A DNA stretch of 64,000 nt from a virus (IMGVR_UViG_3300043410_001007:1-64000); one strand, 5' to 3'; shown: positions 52,783 through 62,019, numbered from the stretch's first letter. The notes: generated by a model not told the origin, from the letters alone. Numbers and translations: made by a program.

Positions 52783-53400
52783 GTGAAAAGCAACTTCGGA
52801 TTCTCAGTACACGGACACATAAAAATACATGACCCACAGACAGGGGAAGTATTCGTTGATAAAGATAACGCCATCAACTACGAGGCGATGAGTATTGCTG
52901 TTGCTAACGCCTTATCTAATAGAGGGACTGGTATGATTTACAAAATGGCACTCGGCAACGGCGCCTCAAGTATCGACAGTACTGGTCTAATTACCTATCT
53001 ACCACCAAACGTAACAGGTACTAATGCTAGTCTGTACAATCAAACATACTCTAAGATTGTAGACGATACATTACTATCTAATACTGACCCAACACGTAAC
53101 AAAATGAGTGTAAGTCATACTGCTGGTAAGACATATTCAGACATTCAAATTCAGTGCCTACTGGACTACGGTGAGCCTAGTGGTCAGTACGCTTTCGACA
53201 ATGCGACTGATACTACTAGTGACTATGTATTCGATGAACTAGGGCTACTATGCGACTACGGCGCAGACGGCGAAGGTAGTATTACTACTAAGTTGATTAC
53301 TCACGTTGTGTTTCACCCCGTACAAAAAGCTCTAAACAGACAAATTCAAGTTGACTACACTATTCGTATTCAGTCAATTACTAACTTAGTCACGCTGTAA
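52783..53400 (+). CDS. Putative virion structural protein (205 aa)
   Basis: The frame starts at GTG (52783) with AGGAATAATAAC upstream; no in-frame ATG lies close by. It has 205 residues. After KIHDPQTGEVFVDKDNAINY come a helical block (EAMSIAVANALSNRGTGMIY), KMALGNGASSIDSTGLITYL and a beta-rich C-terminal half ending VDYTIRIQSITNLVTL. The layout recalls small tail or baseplate accessory proteins in marine T4-like phages. I cannot name the family with certainty. It sits between the giant protein and the S74 fibre, and only nine bases separate it from the latter, so a tail-surface or fibre-connector role is likely. Confidence 0.65.
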   Translation: MKSNFGFSVHGHIKIHDPQTGEVFVDKDNAINYEAMSIAVANALSNRGTGMIYKMALGNGASSIDSTGLITYLPPNVTGTNASLYNQTYSKIVDDTLLSNTDPTRNKMSVSHTAGKTYSDIQIQCLLDYGEPSGQYAFDNATDTTSDYVFDELGLLCDYGADGEGSITTKLITHVVFHPVQKALNRQIQVDYTIRIQSITNLVTL

Positions 53401-53409
53401 GGATAGAAC

Positions 53410-56400
53410 ATGGCGAATTCTCAATACACAATCTCATACAGCGGCGGTAATATTGCGGTACCAGTGGGTCAGGTAGACGGTAAATTACCATCTACATCAA
53501 ATCTAGCATCTGCTACCTATGTATCTAACACTAGCACAACACTAACACTAGTAGGTCGTAACTTCAATGATCCAACATCGGTCAATGGTGTCCTTCACGG
53601 ATATGGTTACTACTTCAATCAAAACTTTGTTACCTTATTAGAGAATAGTGCTAATACTACGGGTAATCTAGCAAATGCTAATATCTTACATGGTCAACTA
53701 GTGTTTGTTACACAAGATACTAACTATGTAGGTAACGTAAACAACAGACTATTTGTTAGTGGCGCTAACGGTATCAACAAATTTAGTAATCTGTACGCAA
53801 ACGGCAACAGTGGGTCATACACTACTGGACTAATCGAAGTATTCACTGAGGCTAACCCTGCTTCTAACTTACACGCAACTGTTGGCACTAACCCTGTCAA
53901 CTTCTCAGACATCACAATCAGTCGTGCCAATGGTAACACTACAATCAACTCTACAACTGCTAGTAATACAACTACTATCGCTAAGTTCTGGAATGATAGT
54001 TCAGTAACTGGCGCGGCAAAGTTCGGTCTAAACTTAGGTAATGGTGTGACACCGGTAGACATGTCTATGTTGAACGGCAACATCTCTGCTAACGGCAACA
54101 TCTCTGCTACACAGGGCGGCTATCTACGAACCAACTATCTTGGCGCAGAAACTGCTACAACTGCTAACATCAACATAGAAAGTAACGTAGTATCTTCTAA
54201 TCTAAACATTACTGGCGCATGGAACATCAATGCTACAAACTTTACAGGCACACTAAGCGCTAATAGCAACGCTCAACCCAACGTCACAACATTAGGCGAT
54301 CTACTCTATGCAAACATCAACGGCGACTTACGTGTATTTGATGCCGCAAATGCTAATAGTTATGTAAATGCTTATGCCAACGGTCAACTAGTAGTATCAA
54401 ATACTGTTACTGCTACCAAGTTTATTGGTGATGGTAGTTTACTAACTAACATTAGTGCTAACGCTCTAACAGGAGCAACAGTAGATAACGCTAACTATGC
54501 CGCCTATGCTGGTAATGTAACCTTAGCGGCACAATCAAATATTACTTCACTAGGTACATTAACTAGTTTAACAGTTAGTGGCGACACAATACTTGGCAAC
54601 ATTGCTAACACGAGTGGTGACTTAACAGTTGGTAATAAACTAACAGTTGGTGGTAACTTAGTAATCAGTGGTAGTTTTGCCGCAACTAACTTGATTGCGG
54701 ATATTATTACTGCTAACACGAGAGTTATTACACCAACAGTATCTACTGGCGCAACAGTAGGTTCAGTTGGTAACATTAGCGGTCAATGGCGTCTAGCACA
54801 AGGCTCATCACTAAACTTATCTAGATTTTCTGATGACGCCAATAGTACTTCTGGTGATATTCAATTATTTGCGGCAAACATTTCTACTGGTCAGACCAGC
54901 GCCGGTAACGTTTTAGAAGGCTCTATTACTGGTAGATGGACCGCGGCGAACGCCTGGACCTTCGAATCTAAACCAACATTCGTGTCTGGTGTTCTGTTTG
55001 ATAATGCTACTAGTCTGTTACAGACAACTGGTTCAAACGTAAACATGTTTACTGCTAATGCTGATGCTATCAAAATTGGCCTGGCCGCAACATCTATTCA
55101 ACTTGGTTCCGTAACTGGTAACTCTAATGTAGAACTTAGAAATGATGCCCTGGTGGGCAGAAACTTGTATGTAGCAAATGGCATTTTATTCAACGGTACA
55201 GATGCCAACGGCAACTCTACGGGCATCGCTAGAATAGCAAACACTGGTTCTAATACCGTGTACTTTGGCGGTGAAGCAGACACAATCAGCATCGGTAATA
55301 CCGCTGGCAATACTACAATCAATCATAATCTAATTGTGACTGGTGATGCCCAGATTAACGGTGGTGATTTAACGACAACTGCTACTACGTTCAACGCATT
55401 GAATGCTAATGCTACGACAATCAACTTTGCTGGCGATACAACTACCCTATCAGTTGGAGCATCTACAGGTAATACTACAATCAATCACAATCTAATTGTG
55501 ACTGGTGACACACAGGTAAACGGTGGTGATTTAACAACAACTGCTACTACATTTAATTTACTAAACGCAAATACTACTACTCTAAACATCGGCGCAGCCG
55601 CTACTCAGATAAATCTAGGTGTTTCTACGGGCAGAGCAAATGTAAACTCAAATACACTATCTGTGTACAATAATAACGACGGACAGGTATTAATTGGAGG
55701 AGATACTAATGGTGGTATCGAAATAGGATTATCTGGCCGCTCAGCAACAGGAACACCGTTCATTGATTTTCATTCAAGTACAAATAGTTCGGACTATGAT
55801 GTTCGATTAATTGCCAGCGGAGGTAATTCAACTGCTGGTAGCGGTAACCTATCGATCAATGCTGCAATCTTAACAATCACCGGCGGTCAAATCAATAATC
55901 TAACCGCGATTAACCCTGACGGTGACGGCGTAGCTATTCGTTACAGTGATAACAATCCTACAATCAACTCATACACTCATGGCGGTGGCTGGAGTATTGG
56001 CGCAGATGGTGACACACTTCAAGGATGGACTCAGAGTAAATCAATCAATGCTGACGGCGGCATGATTAACTCATCTGGTGGTTACTATGTTGGAACATTA
56101 GATTTTGGAGCAGATAGCGGCGCACACACGACAACTCAAGTAATCACAGGCTCAGGAGCAGTGCTAGCTACATCAGTAAGTATTGGTGGACCAACATCTA
56201 CGCCAGCAACTGGCGAACTGTATGCCACCGGCAACATCATTGCCTTCTCCGCATCTGATGAAAGTCTAAAGACAAATATTGTTGACATCAGTGGCGCTCT
56301 ACCTATGGTAAGAGCAATCGGTGGACAAACATTCGAATGGACAGACGAAGCCCTATCAGGTAAAGAAATTGACGGATATCTAGTTCGCAAAGAAGACTTC

Positions 56401-56589
56401 GGACACATTGCTCAGCGTGTATTAAAACAATTCCCACTGGCAGTTCGTAAGAGACCAGATGGCATATTGACTATCGATTACGAAAAATTATCAGCATTAT
56501 CTTTTGCGGCAATCGATGAGTTAGCAGAACAAGTGGACGAGTTAAAAGTAATTGTACAAACTCTAATTGATAAATTGGAAAATAAATGA
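53410..56589 (+). CDS. Tail fibre with self-cleaving S74 chaperone domain
   Basis: This protein has 1059 residues. The N-terminal 95 residues (QYTISYSGGNIAVPVGQVDG, then LTLVGRNFNDP and YYFNQNFVTLLENSA) match the start of the 763-aa fibre downstream and probably attach it to the virion. The middle is a beta-rich shaft with N-I-S-A-N-G-type repeats. It includes a 54-residue tandem repeat at about 633-740 (GNTTINHNLIVTGDAQINGG). From about 940 an S74 intramolecular chaperone domain is clear: SASDESLKTNI with probable nucleophile Ser949, then FGHIAQRVLKQFP, LTIDYEKLSALSFAAI and a C-terminal coiled coil. S74 domains trimerise the fibre and then cut themselves off just before the serine. The stop overlaps the next ATG (ATGA). 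Confidence 0.9.
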   Translation: MANSQYTISYSGGNIAVPVGQVDGKLPSTSNLASATYVSNTSTTLTLVGRNFNDPTSVNGVLHGYGYYFNQNFVTLLENSANTTGNLANANILHGQLVFVTQDTNYVGNVNNRLFVSGANGINKFSNLYANGNSGSYTTGLIEVFTEANPASNLHATVGTNPVNFSDITISRANGNTTINSTTASNTTTIAKFWNDSSVTGAAKFGLNLGNGVTPVDMSMLNGNISANGNISATQGGYLRTNYLGAETATTANINIESNVVSSNLNITGAWNINATNFTGTLSANSNAQPNVTTLGDLLYANINGDLRVFDAANANSYVNAYANGQLVVSNTVTATKFIGDGSLLTNISANALTGATVDNANYAAYAGNVTLAAQSNITSLGTLTSLTVSGDTILGNIANTSGDLTVGNKLTVGGNLVISGSFAATNLIADIITANTRVITPTVSTGATVGSVGNISGQWRLAQGSSLNLSRFSDDANSTSGDIQLFAANISTGQTSAGNVLEGSITGRWTAANAWTFESKPTFVSGVLFDNATSLLQTTGSNVNMFTANADAIKIGLAATSIQLGSVTGNSNVELRNDALVGRNLYVANGILFNGTDANGNSTGIARIANTGSNTVYFGGEADTISIGNTAGNTTINHNLIVTGDAQINGGDLTTTATTFNALNANATTINFAGDTTTLSVGASTGNTTINHNLIVTGDTQVNGGDLTTTATTFNLLNANTTTLNIGAAATQINLGVSTGRANVNSNTLSVYNNNDGQVLIGGDTNGGIEIGLSGRSATGTPFIDFHSSTNSSDYDVRLIASGGNSTAGSGNLSINAAILTITGGQINNLTAINPDGDGVAIRYSDNNPTINSYTHGGGWSIGADGDTLQGWTQSKSINADGGMINSSGGYYVGTLDFGADSGAHTTTQVITGSGAVLATSVSIGGPTSTPATGELYATGNIIAFSASDESLKTNIVDISGALPMVRAIGGQTFEWTDEALSGKEIDGYLVRKEDFGHIAQRVLKQFPLAVRKRPDGILTIDYEKLSALSFAAIDELAEQVDELKVIVQTLIDKLENK
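55306..55629 (+). repeat. 162-bp tandem coding repeat in the S74 fibre
   Basis: Units start at 55306 and 55468, 162 bases (54 codons) apart. They are nearly identical over the first 100 bases (GNTTINHNLIVTGD, then NGGDLTTTATTFN). The second unit diverges toward its end. The frame stays open, so this is fibre shaft duplication. Confidence 0.8.
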
Positions 56590-57248
56590 CATTACAAGCA
56601 AATGGACCAATAAGTGCCAGAGATATTAATATTGAATTAGGCTTATCAGGAACAACTACGTTTGCCTTGGGTAGCTCTGCTAGTAGAACACTAGCTGGAG
56701 TATCAACTGGGCCAATTGCTATGGGTCATTTTTATGGCAAAAGTAGTGTTATTACCGGTACATTAACTTACACTGGCAGAACAATAACAACAAAAGGCTA
56801 CAACGGCGCATGGGGCACTAATCCAATTGATGGCGGCGGCGGTTGGCCATACTGCGCATGGGGTGTGGGTCAGGGAGCAGGTTCTAATGGTACTACTTAT
56901 TACCCATACATAACCCCTTCTGGAACAGGTCAAAAATTTTGGTACACCTACGGATGTGATAATAGCGGCTCTGTTGGCGTTGCTACAACTACAGACAAAT
57001 CAGCAGATCCAACAACACTTACATACACGGATTTGGGTACTTCTGGAGGATTCCCAGGCACTAATAACTGGACAGATACTGGACTGACTATTAATCAGAG
57101 TACTATCTTGTGGTTCAAAGTCTATTACAACGATGCCGGTGGCGATTGGGGATTTACTTTTGCTGTATCAAATACAAACAGTTCTGCTGGCATCGTGATT
57201 ACTAGTCTTAGTTTCAACTCAAGCGGATATCCAACATACACTAGATAA
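56586..57248 (+). CDS. Putative tail-tip or receptor-binding accessory protein (220 aa)
   Basis: The start MTLQANGPISARDINIELGL, followed by GPIAMGHFYGKSS, is of the type MTLQ-x-x-GPIS-x-x-x-I found at the N terminus of many phage tail proteins that end in a Gly/Tyr-rich adhesin. The rest is Gly/Thr/Asn/Tyr-rich (GTNPIDGGGGWPYCAWGVGQ, YYPYITPSGTGQKFWYTYGC) with predicted beta strands and no transmembrane part. I infer a small adhesin or fibre tip protein. Translation is coupled to the S74 fibre by a four-base overlap, so the two may work together. Confidence 0.65.
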   Translation: MTLQANGPISARDINIELGLSGTTTFALGSSASRTLAGVSTGPIAMGHFYGKSSVITGTLTYTGRTITTKGYNGAWGTNPIDGGGGWPYCAWGVGQGAGSNGTTYYPYITPSGTGQKFWYTYGCDNSGSVGVATTTDKSADPTTLTYTDLGTSGGFPGTNNWTDTGLTINQSTILWFKVYYNDAGGDWGFTFAVSNTNSSAGIVITSLSFNSSGYPTYTR

Positions 57249-57259
57249 GGATTACAATA

Positions 57260-57667
57260 ATGACACAACAATATTACACAGCCTCTGGCGCAGACCTAGC
57301 AGAATACTACTCAAGTGAACTAGATGTACTACCAGGTACAGTAGTAGAATTTGGCGGCGCCCAGGAAATACAGTTGTGCGACACTCGTAACAGCACACGA
57401 ATTGCTGGCGTTGTTTCTACTGATCCAGCTTATGTAATGAATGAAAAGACGGGACAGACCTATCCACGAATTCTAGTGGCGTTGATCGGTCGTGTGCCAT
57501 GTAAAGTTTATGGAACCTGCTCTAAGGGAGACATGATGGTCAGTGCTGGCGGCGGTTACGCTATGACAAACAACTCGCCATCTATTGGTACAGTTATCGG
57601 TAAAGCGCTAGAGGACAAGACTACACCTGGTATCGGCACAATTGAAATTGTGGTCGGTAAACAGTGA
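57260..57667 (+). CDS. Stand-alone fibre C-terminal-type domain (ADLAE domain)
   Basis: This 135-residue protein is similar along its length to the last 120 residues of the next gene: GADLAEYYSSELDVLPGTVV against YADLAERHHSDKEYATGTVM, IAGVVSTDPAYVMN against VLGVVSDQYAYLMN, and ALIGRVPCKVYG against AYLGRVPVRVVG. In other phages this domain sits at the end of fibres and resembles self-processing chaperone domains of the peptidase G2 type; that link is tentative. Here it is a separate gene with its own AAGGA ribosome site, so it may cap or assist folding of a partner fibre. Its TGA stop overlaps a late promoter box. Confidence 0.7.
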   Translation: MTQQYYTASGADLAEYYSSELDVLPGTVVEFGGAQEIQLCDTRNSTRIAGVVSTDPAYVMNEKTGQTYPRILVALIGRVPCKVYGTCSKGDMMVSAGGGYAMTNNSPSIGTVIGKALEDKTTPGIGTIEIVVGKQ

Positions 57668-57673
57668 TAAATA
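57666..57673 (+). promoter_or_regulatory. Late promoter box overlapping a TGA stop
   Basis: GATAAATA followed by CAAC begins with the last two bases of the TGA stop of the 135-aa gene. It lies 20 bases upstream of the 763-aa fibre ATG, giving a normal short leader with AAGGA. Confidence 0.6.
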
Positions 57674-57693
57674 CAACAAATAAGGACAAATAA

Positions 57694-59985
57694 ATGGCTT
57701 CAGGTTACACACTCATTTACTACGGAAATTCAACAGTCAACAAGAGCATTACTGTTCCTGACGGCGAAGCAAATACACTTGCTAATTTGAGCTTCCCGGG
57801 CAGAAACTTTAGTGGTTACGGTAGCCCGGTTGACCAGAACTTTATGTCTCTTGCTGAGAACTTCGCAAGTTCTGCTAACGGTCCAGCCAACCCAGTTGTG
57901 GGTCAATTCTGGTTCGACGCCGCTAACAGTGAAATGACATACAATGGTGCCCTAGACAATGATAGTGCTAGTGGTAATGATGTATGGCGCGGCCTATTGT
58001 ATCGCACAATCAATCGCGGTGACCCAACTAAGTCAGTAGTAACCTTAGCAAAAATTGGTAATGTAGTAGTCGGTAACATCTCTAACACTGACCCTAACAA
58101 CAGAGTTATTCGTTTCGATGCTGGTGGTAGTGGTAACATCTCTACTACTGGCAACCTAATCATCGGTGACAACGGTGACGGTAGTGATCCAGTACATGGT
58201 AACTTAGTTCTAAGTGATAATGGTAACATCGATTCGATGGGTAACTTTACATTACACAATACAACAAGTTACTATCAAAACGGCGTGTCATACAACAATA
58301 TCGAAATAGGAGCTAATGGTGTAGTAAAATCTCGTGCGACAATTTCCGCAATATCAGAGGACGCTAATGGTAATGTACTAGGTACTGCGACGATTGGCCC
58401 TAACGGCGCTATTTACAATAGTGGCACTGCTATGTTTGCTCAGGACGGTAATTCACTAGTAACTATTGGTAATCAGTCAAAGTACGCAAATAATCAACAA
58501 ACTAATCCATCATTGGTAGTTTATGGTGATTTCATGCACTACGGCAACTTTATCGTTAGTGGTGCTACTACATCATTGAATGCCACGACAACCACAATCA
58601 AAGACTCTATCATCGATATTGGCGCCCTAGATAACAATGCTCCTCTGGTGTCACACGATGGTATTGATAGAGGTTTAGCACTACACACTTATGGTATTGG
58701 TTATTCTAAATCACTCGCATCAAACATGGCCAGTGGCGCAAATACGATTGTATTGTCAAATGCTTCGGGCATCACGGTTGGTATGCGAGTCGGCGATACT
58801 GCGTTTCAGTCATTCTCCATGGATACTTTCGTTACTGCGGTGAACGGCAATACTGTTACTATCAGTGCTAATGCCAACGCCGCAATTTCCAGTGGATCAA
58901 ACATTAATTTTGGTACAGATAACATTCACTTTATCGGTTGGGATGCTACTAGTAACACGGCAGGCCAAGGCGAGTTCGTGTTTACGAGTATGACAGAGCA
59001 ACCTAGTGTTATTAATAACTACTTGGGTAATTTGGGAATAGGTTCGCCAATCAATGGACCAAAAGCGGCCATTCACGCCAACGCTGGTACATTCGACGGT
59101 ATCGTGTACAGTAATGGTGGCATTATGCCAGTTACTGGCGATACTCTAACTATCGGTACTACCGGAACTCGTTGGGCTAATGTAATCTCTGCTAACATTG
59201 GTGCTATCAACGGCACGACAACTGCCTGGACACCTAACACTACTGTTACCTCTGCTACTACAACTGAATTCTTCGGTCGTGGTGGCAACATTGCTAACTT
59301 ACAGATTGAGAACACGAACTTAATGACGTGGGTAGAAGTATCAACTAACAGAGTCGGCAACTTTAAGGTAGGCACACTAAACTCAACCGGTAATATCACT
59401 ACTGGTACATATGTAACTTCACCACTGTACAGAGGTTACTTCGATGTAGCATCTAACAATCAAGCTAACATTACTGCTCTCGGTACACTAACATCTCTAA
59501 ACGTAGATGGTAATATTACAATCACTGGTACCGGAACAGTGAGAACAGACAAAATAAGCGCATACAGTGGCAGTGGCAGCATAAGCGGCCAATGGACCCT
59601 AGCAAGTGGCGCTACTCTAGAAGCTACTTACGCCGACTTAGCAGAACGTCATCACAGTGATAAAGAATACGCAACTGGTACAGTAATGACAGTTGGCGGA
59701 ATTAATGAAGTAACTGCGGCCAGTAGCTCTAGTAGAGTGCTAGGAGTGGTCAGTGACCAATACGCTTATTTGATGAACGGCGAAGCTGGACCACAAGAAA
59801 CACACCCTGCTATTGCTTATCTAGGTAGAGTGCCAGTTCGTGTAGTTGGGCCAGTAAACAAACATGACAGAATTGCGCCACTCAATGATGGAGTAGCTGT
59901 TGTTAGTGAGCACAATAGTTTCGCATGGGCAATCGAGGCAAACGAAGACGCGGGTGAAAAACTCGTATTGTGTATTGTAAAGTAA
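57694..59985 (+). CDS. Tail fibre with ADLAE-type C-terminal domain
   Basis: This protein has 763 residues. The N-terminal 95 residues (YTLIYYGNSTVNKSITVPDG, then GRNFSGYGSPVDQNFMSLAE) match the start of the S74 fibre and probably form the shared virion anchor. The middle is a beta shaft with GNISTTGNLIIGDNGDGSD-like repeats. A module near 295-460 (TTTTIKDSIIDIGALDNNAP, later NIHFIGWDATSN) resembles modules in the minus-strand fibres. The C-terminal 125 residues, from ATYADLAERHHSDKEYATGT, are the ADLAE domain found alone in the preceding gene. A late promoter lies just upstream. Which receptor it binds cannot be told. Confidence 0.82.
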   Translation: MASGYTLIYYGNSTVNKSITVPDGEANTLANLSFPGRNFSGYGSPVDQNFMSLAENFASSANGPANPVVGQFWFDAANSEMTYNGALDNDSASGNDVWRGLLYRTINRGDPTKSVVTLAKIGNVVVGNISNTDPNNRVIRFDAGGSGNISTTGNLIIGDNGDGSDPVHGNLVLSDNGNIDSMGNFTLHNTTSYYQNGVSYNNIEIGANGVVKSRATISAISEDANGNVLGTATIGPNGAIYNSGTAMFAQDGNSLVTIGNQSKYANNQQTNPSLVVYGDFMHYGNFIVSGATTSLNATTTTIKDSIIDIGALDNNAPLVSHDGIDRGLALHTYGIGYSKSLASNMASGANTIVLSNASGITVGMRVGDTAFQSFSMDTFVTAVNGNTVTISANANAAISSGSNINFGTDNIHFIGWDATSNTAGQGEFVFTSMTEQPSVINNYLGNLGIGSPINGPKAAIHANAGTFDGIVYSNGGIMPVTGDTLTIGTTGTRWANVISANIGAINGTTTAWTPNTTVTSATTTEFFGRGGNIANLQIENTNLMTWVEVSTNRVGNFKVGTLNSTGNITTGTYVTSPLYRGYFDVASNNQANITALGTLTSLNVDGNITITGTGTVRTDKISAYSGSGSISGQWTLASGATLEATYADLAERHHSDKEYATGTVMTVGGINEVTAASSSSRVLGVVSDQYAYLMNGEAGPQETHPAIAYLGRVPVRVVGPVNKHDRIAPLNDGVAVVSEHNSFAWAIEANEDAGEKLVLCIVK

Positions 59986-59997
59986 AAGGCTAACGAC

Positions 59998-60945
59998 ATG
60001 ACCTATCAAGTCGGCGGCCGCATAGATGCTTCGGACCTAAACAGCTTTATTTCTACTGCTACGAACAATGTAAATAGATTATGGAGTACGGGTAGTGGTG
60101 ACTATGGCTATGGCCAAAGTGCTATCAGTACAGTCAACGTTGGAGAAACAGTCGCGGCGGCCCCATGGTCAACACTAGTTGATACTGTTACAAAAATTGC
60201 CTCTCATCAAGGTACTGGTATTACCTCTAGAACTAATCCCTCTCAGGGAGATATCATTTCGTTCTTTACTAATCTATCGACTGATATCGACTCGATTACT
60301 AGTAGAAGATTGAGTTTTGCTGAGAGAGGTAGTAGCGGTTCTAAAACTGCTACTATCTATGCTGGTGGCTACGCTCATAGTGACAACAACTGGCACGATC
60401 AATCAGTGTCACTAACATATTCATTTGCTTCTGCTAATCACGCCCGATGGTTCTTCAACGCCGGCGGAGTAATACAACTGGCCTTTAAGGGCGCCCCCAA
60501 TGGCTCACCACTCGACGGAGCAGTGCGATCACTGTCAAACATCATGGGTAATCTTCGCTGGGGCAGTAACTACACCGAGCAATTTGGTACCACAGACTCT
60601 TCTGCTACAAGTTCAATATCTCTAACTCCCTTTCATACAGGTACTAGTGGCGGCCAGCAATTTTACAGTGACAGTACAAATCAGTGGTACAGCGGCGCAG
60701 ACGATCATTACGAAGCACGAGCGGGGGTTTATGGTTACTGGTCAAACTCAAGTAACACATTTACTGTATCTGTGACTATCGGTATCAGAGACGGTAGTGC
60801 TGAAAAACGAGATAGACGCGGTAATTTACTTAAATCAGCCGCCAGAGAAGTAGTCAATAATAACATAACAGTCACTCTTACATACATACAACCATACTCG
60901 TCCGGTACAACTATTACTAGCGCAAACTGGGGGACTCCTTCATAA
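59998..60945 (+). CDS. Putative tail protein, paralogue A (315 aa)
   Basis: This 315-residue protein is related to the next gene: MTYQVGGRIDASDLNSFI against MTYQVQKSAQAIDFNSII, NRLWSTGSGDYGYGQSAI against NGLWATGSGDSGYGQDAI, KIASHQGTGIT against MAVHQGTSIT, and NHARWFFNAGGVIQL against DRARWFFNAGGQFKV. Both are beta-rich, Gly/Ser/Thr-rich and lack membrane segments. The ending (LTYIQPYSSGTTITSANWGT) is typical of tail adhesin domains. I do not know the fold. The position at the end of the fibre cluster suggests a tail-tip or whisker role. AAAAGG precedes the ATG. Confidence 0.65.
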   Translation: MTYQVGGRIDASDLNSFISTATNNVNRLWSTGSGDYGYGQSAISTVNVGETVAAAPWSTLVDTVTKIASHQGTGITSRTNPSQGDIISFFTNLSTDIDSITSRRLSFAERGSSGSKTATIYAGGYAHSDNNWHDQSVSLTYSFASANHARWFFNAGGVIQLAFKGAPNGSPLDGAVRSLSNIMGNLRWGSNYTEQFGTTDSSATSSISLTPFHTGTSGGQQFYSDSTNQWYSGADDHYEARAGVYGYWSNSSNTFTVSVTIGIRDGSAEKRDRRGNLLKSAAREVVNNNITVTLTYIQPYSSGTTITSANWGTPS

Positions 60946-60965
60946 CTATTGAGGTATTGAAAGAC

Positions 60966-60973
60966 AATAAATA
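60966..60973 (+). promoter_or_regulatory. Candidate late promoter box AATAAATA
   Basis: CAATAAATAG lies 17 bases upstream of the ATG of the 342-aa paralogue, in a 45-base gap. It differs from GATAAATA by the first base, as does the box before the gp25-like gene. Confidence 0.45.
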
Positions 60974-60990
60974 GAATAGAGTAGAACGAA

Positions 60991-62019
60991 ATGACATACC
61001 AAGTACAAAAAAGTGCCCAAGCTATTGACTTTAATAGCATCATCAATACCAATACGCCATCGGTCAATGGACTATGGGCGACGGGTAGTGGCGATAGTGG
61101 CTATGGACAGGATGCCATTCATGGAGTAGTGACCGGTAAAAAAATAACAGCATTATCATCAACCGATGGCTCAAACACATATGGTGGCTGGAGCGATATT
61201 GCTAGGGCAATCGCTACCATGGCTGTTCACCAAGGTACCTCAATTACTACTATCCCACTCTCACAAGCTAAAGAAAAGATTGATGTGAAGCGATCAGGCT
61301 CAGTAGTAGATTCAATCGCCACTGACCTAGCCCTACTAAACACTAATAGATTGAATGCTATTCAACAAGCCAGTAGTACATTATACAAAGAAACATCATC
61401 TAGTTCGTGGAGTGATTATATTAAATTCAAATACACTATCGATTTCGGTAGTGATGATAGAGCTAGATGGTTCTTCAACGCCGGTGGCCAATTCAAGGTT
61501 AGCTTAGATCACCCACTCAGTAGAGGCATGAATCAACTAGTCAACTATCTTGGTAATGCTATGGGTGAAGTGTGGATCAGTAGTCCAGATAGTACCCAAC
61601 AAGCAGTTATTGTTGGTACAACATGGAACGGCGTAACGAAAGTCGGCGGCTCACAGGATGCTTACATGACATTGAACACTGGTTATGGCTTCAACTACTT
61701 ACGTACTGTTCCAAATACTGACGTAGAACTCATACGTCAAAAGTATGATAATAGTGCTGGCGGCTATTCATATCGTGGCTTCGCGGACAACTCTTATGCC
61801 GGAATCGTCGCTAACTATGATAATACCACTGGCAAACTGTACATCACTGCTCTATTCGACGAAATCCCAGGTAGCGGCCCATCATCTTCTCCAGTAACGG
61901 CGGGTACAATCGCAATGTTGATCGTCAGACCACCCAGTGGCGCAAATTTATCCAATACAAATTGGGTAGGTAGCTGGGGTGTATGGCCAGCTGTTTCCTG
62001 TCAGCAAATTCCTGTCTAA
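60991..62019 (+). CDS. Putative tail protein, paralogue B (342 aa)
   Basis: This is the second member of the tandem pair. It has 342 residues, with the same N-terminal block and the DRARWFFNAGGQFKVSLDHP motif at about 155-175. It diverges in the last 150 residues (FNYLRTVPNTDVELIRQKYD, then FADNSYAGIVANYDNTTGKL), where receptor contacts would be expected. It has its own candidate late box. The pair looks like a duplication followed by divergence of the outer part. Function is unknown. Confidence 0.65.
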   Translation: MTYQVQKSAQAIDFNSIINTNTPSVNGLWATGSGDSGYGQDAIHGVVTGKKITALSSTDGSNTYGGWSDIARAIATMAVHQGTSITTIPLSQAKEKIDVKRSGSVVDSIATDLALLNTNRLNAIQQASSTLYKETSSSSWSDYIKFKYTIDFGSDDRARWFFNAGGQFKVSLDHPLSRGMNQLVNYLGNAMGEVWISSPDSTQQAVIVGTTWNGVTKVGGSQDAYMTLNTGYGFNYLRTVPNTDVELIRQKYDNSAGGYSYRGFADNSYAGIVANYDNTTGKLYITALFDEIPGSGPSSSPVTAGTIAMLIVRPPSGANLSNTNWVGSWGVWPAVSCQQIPV

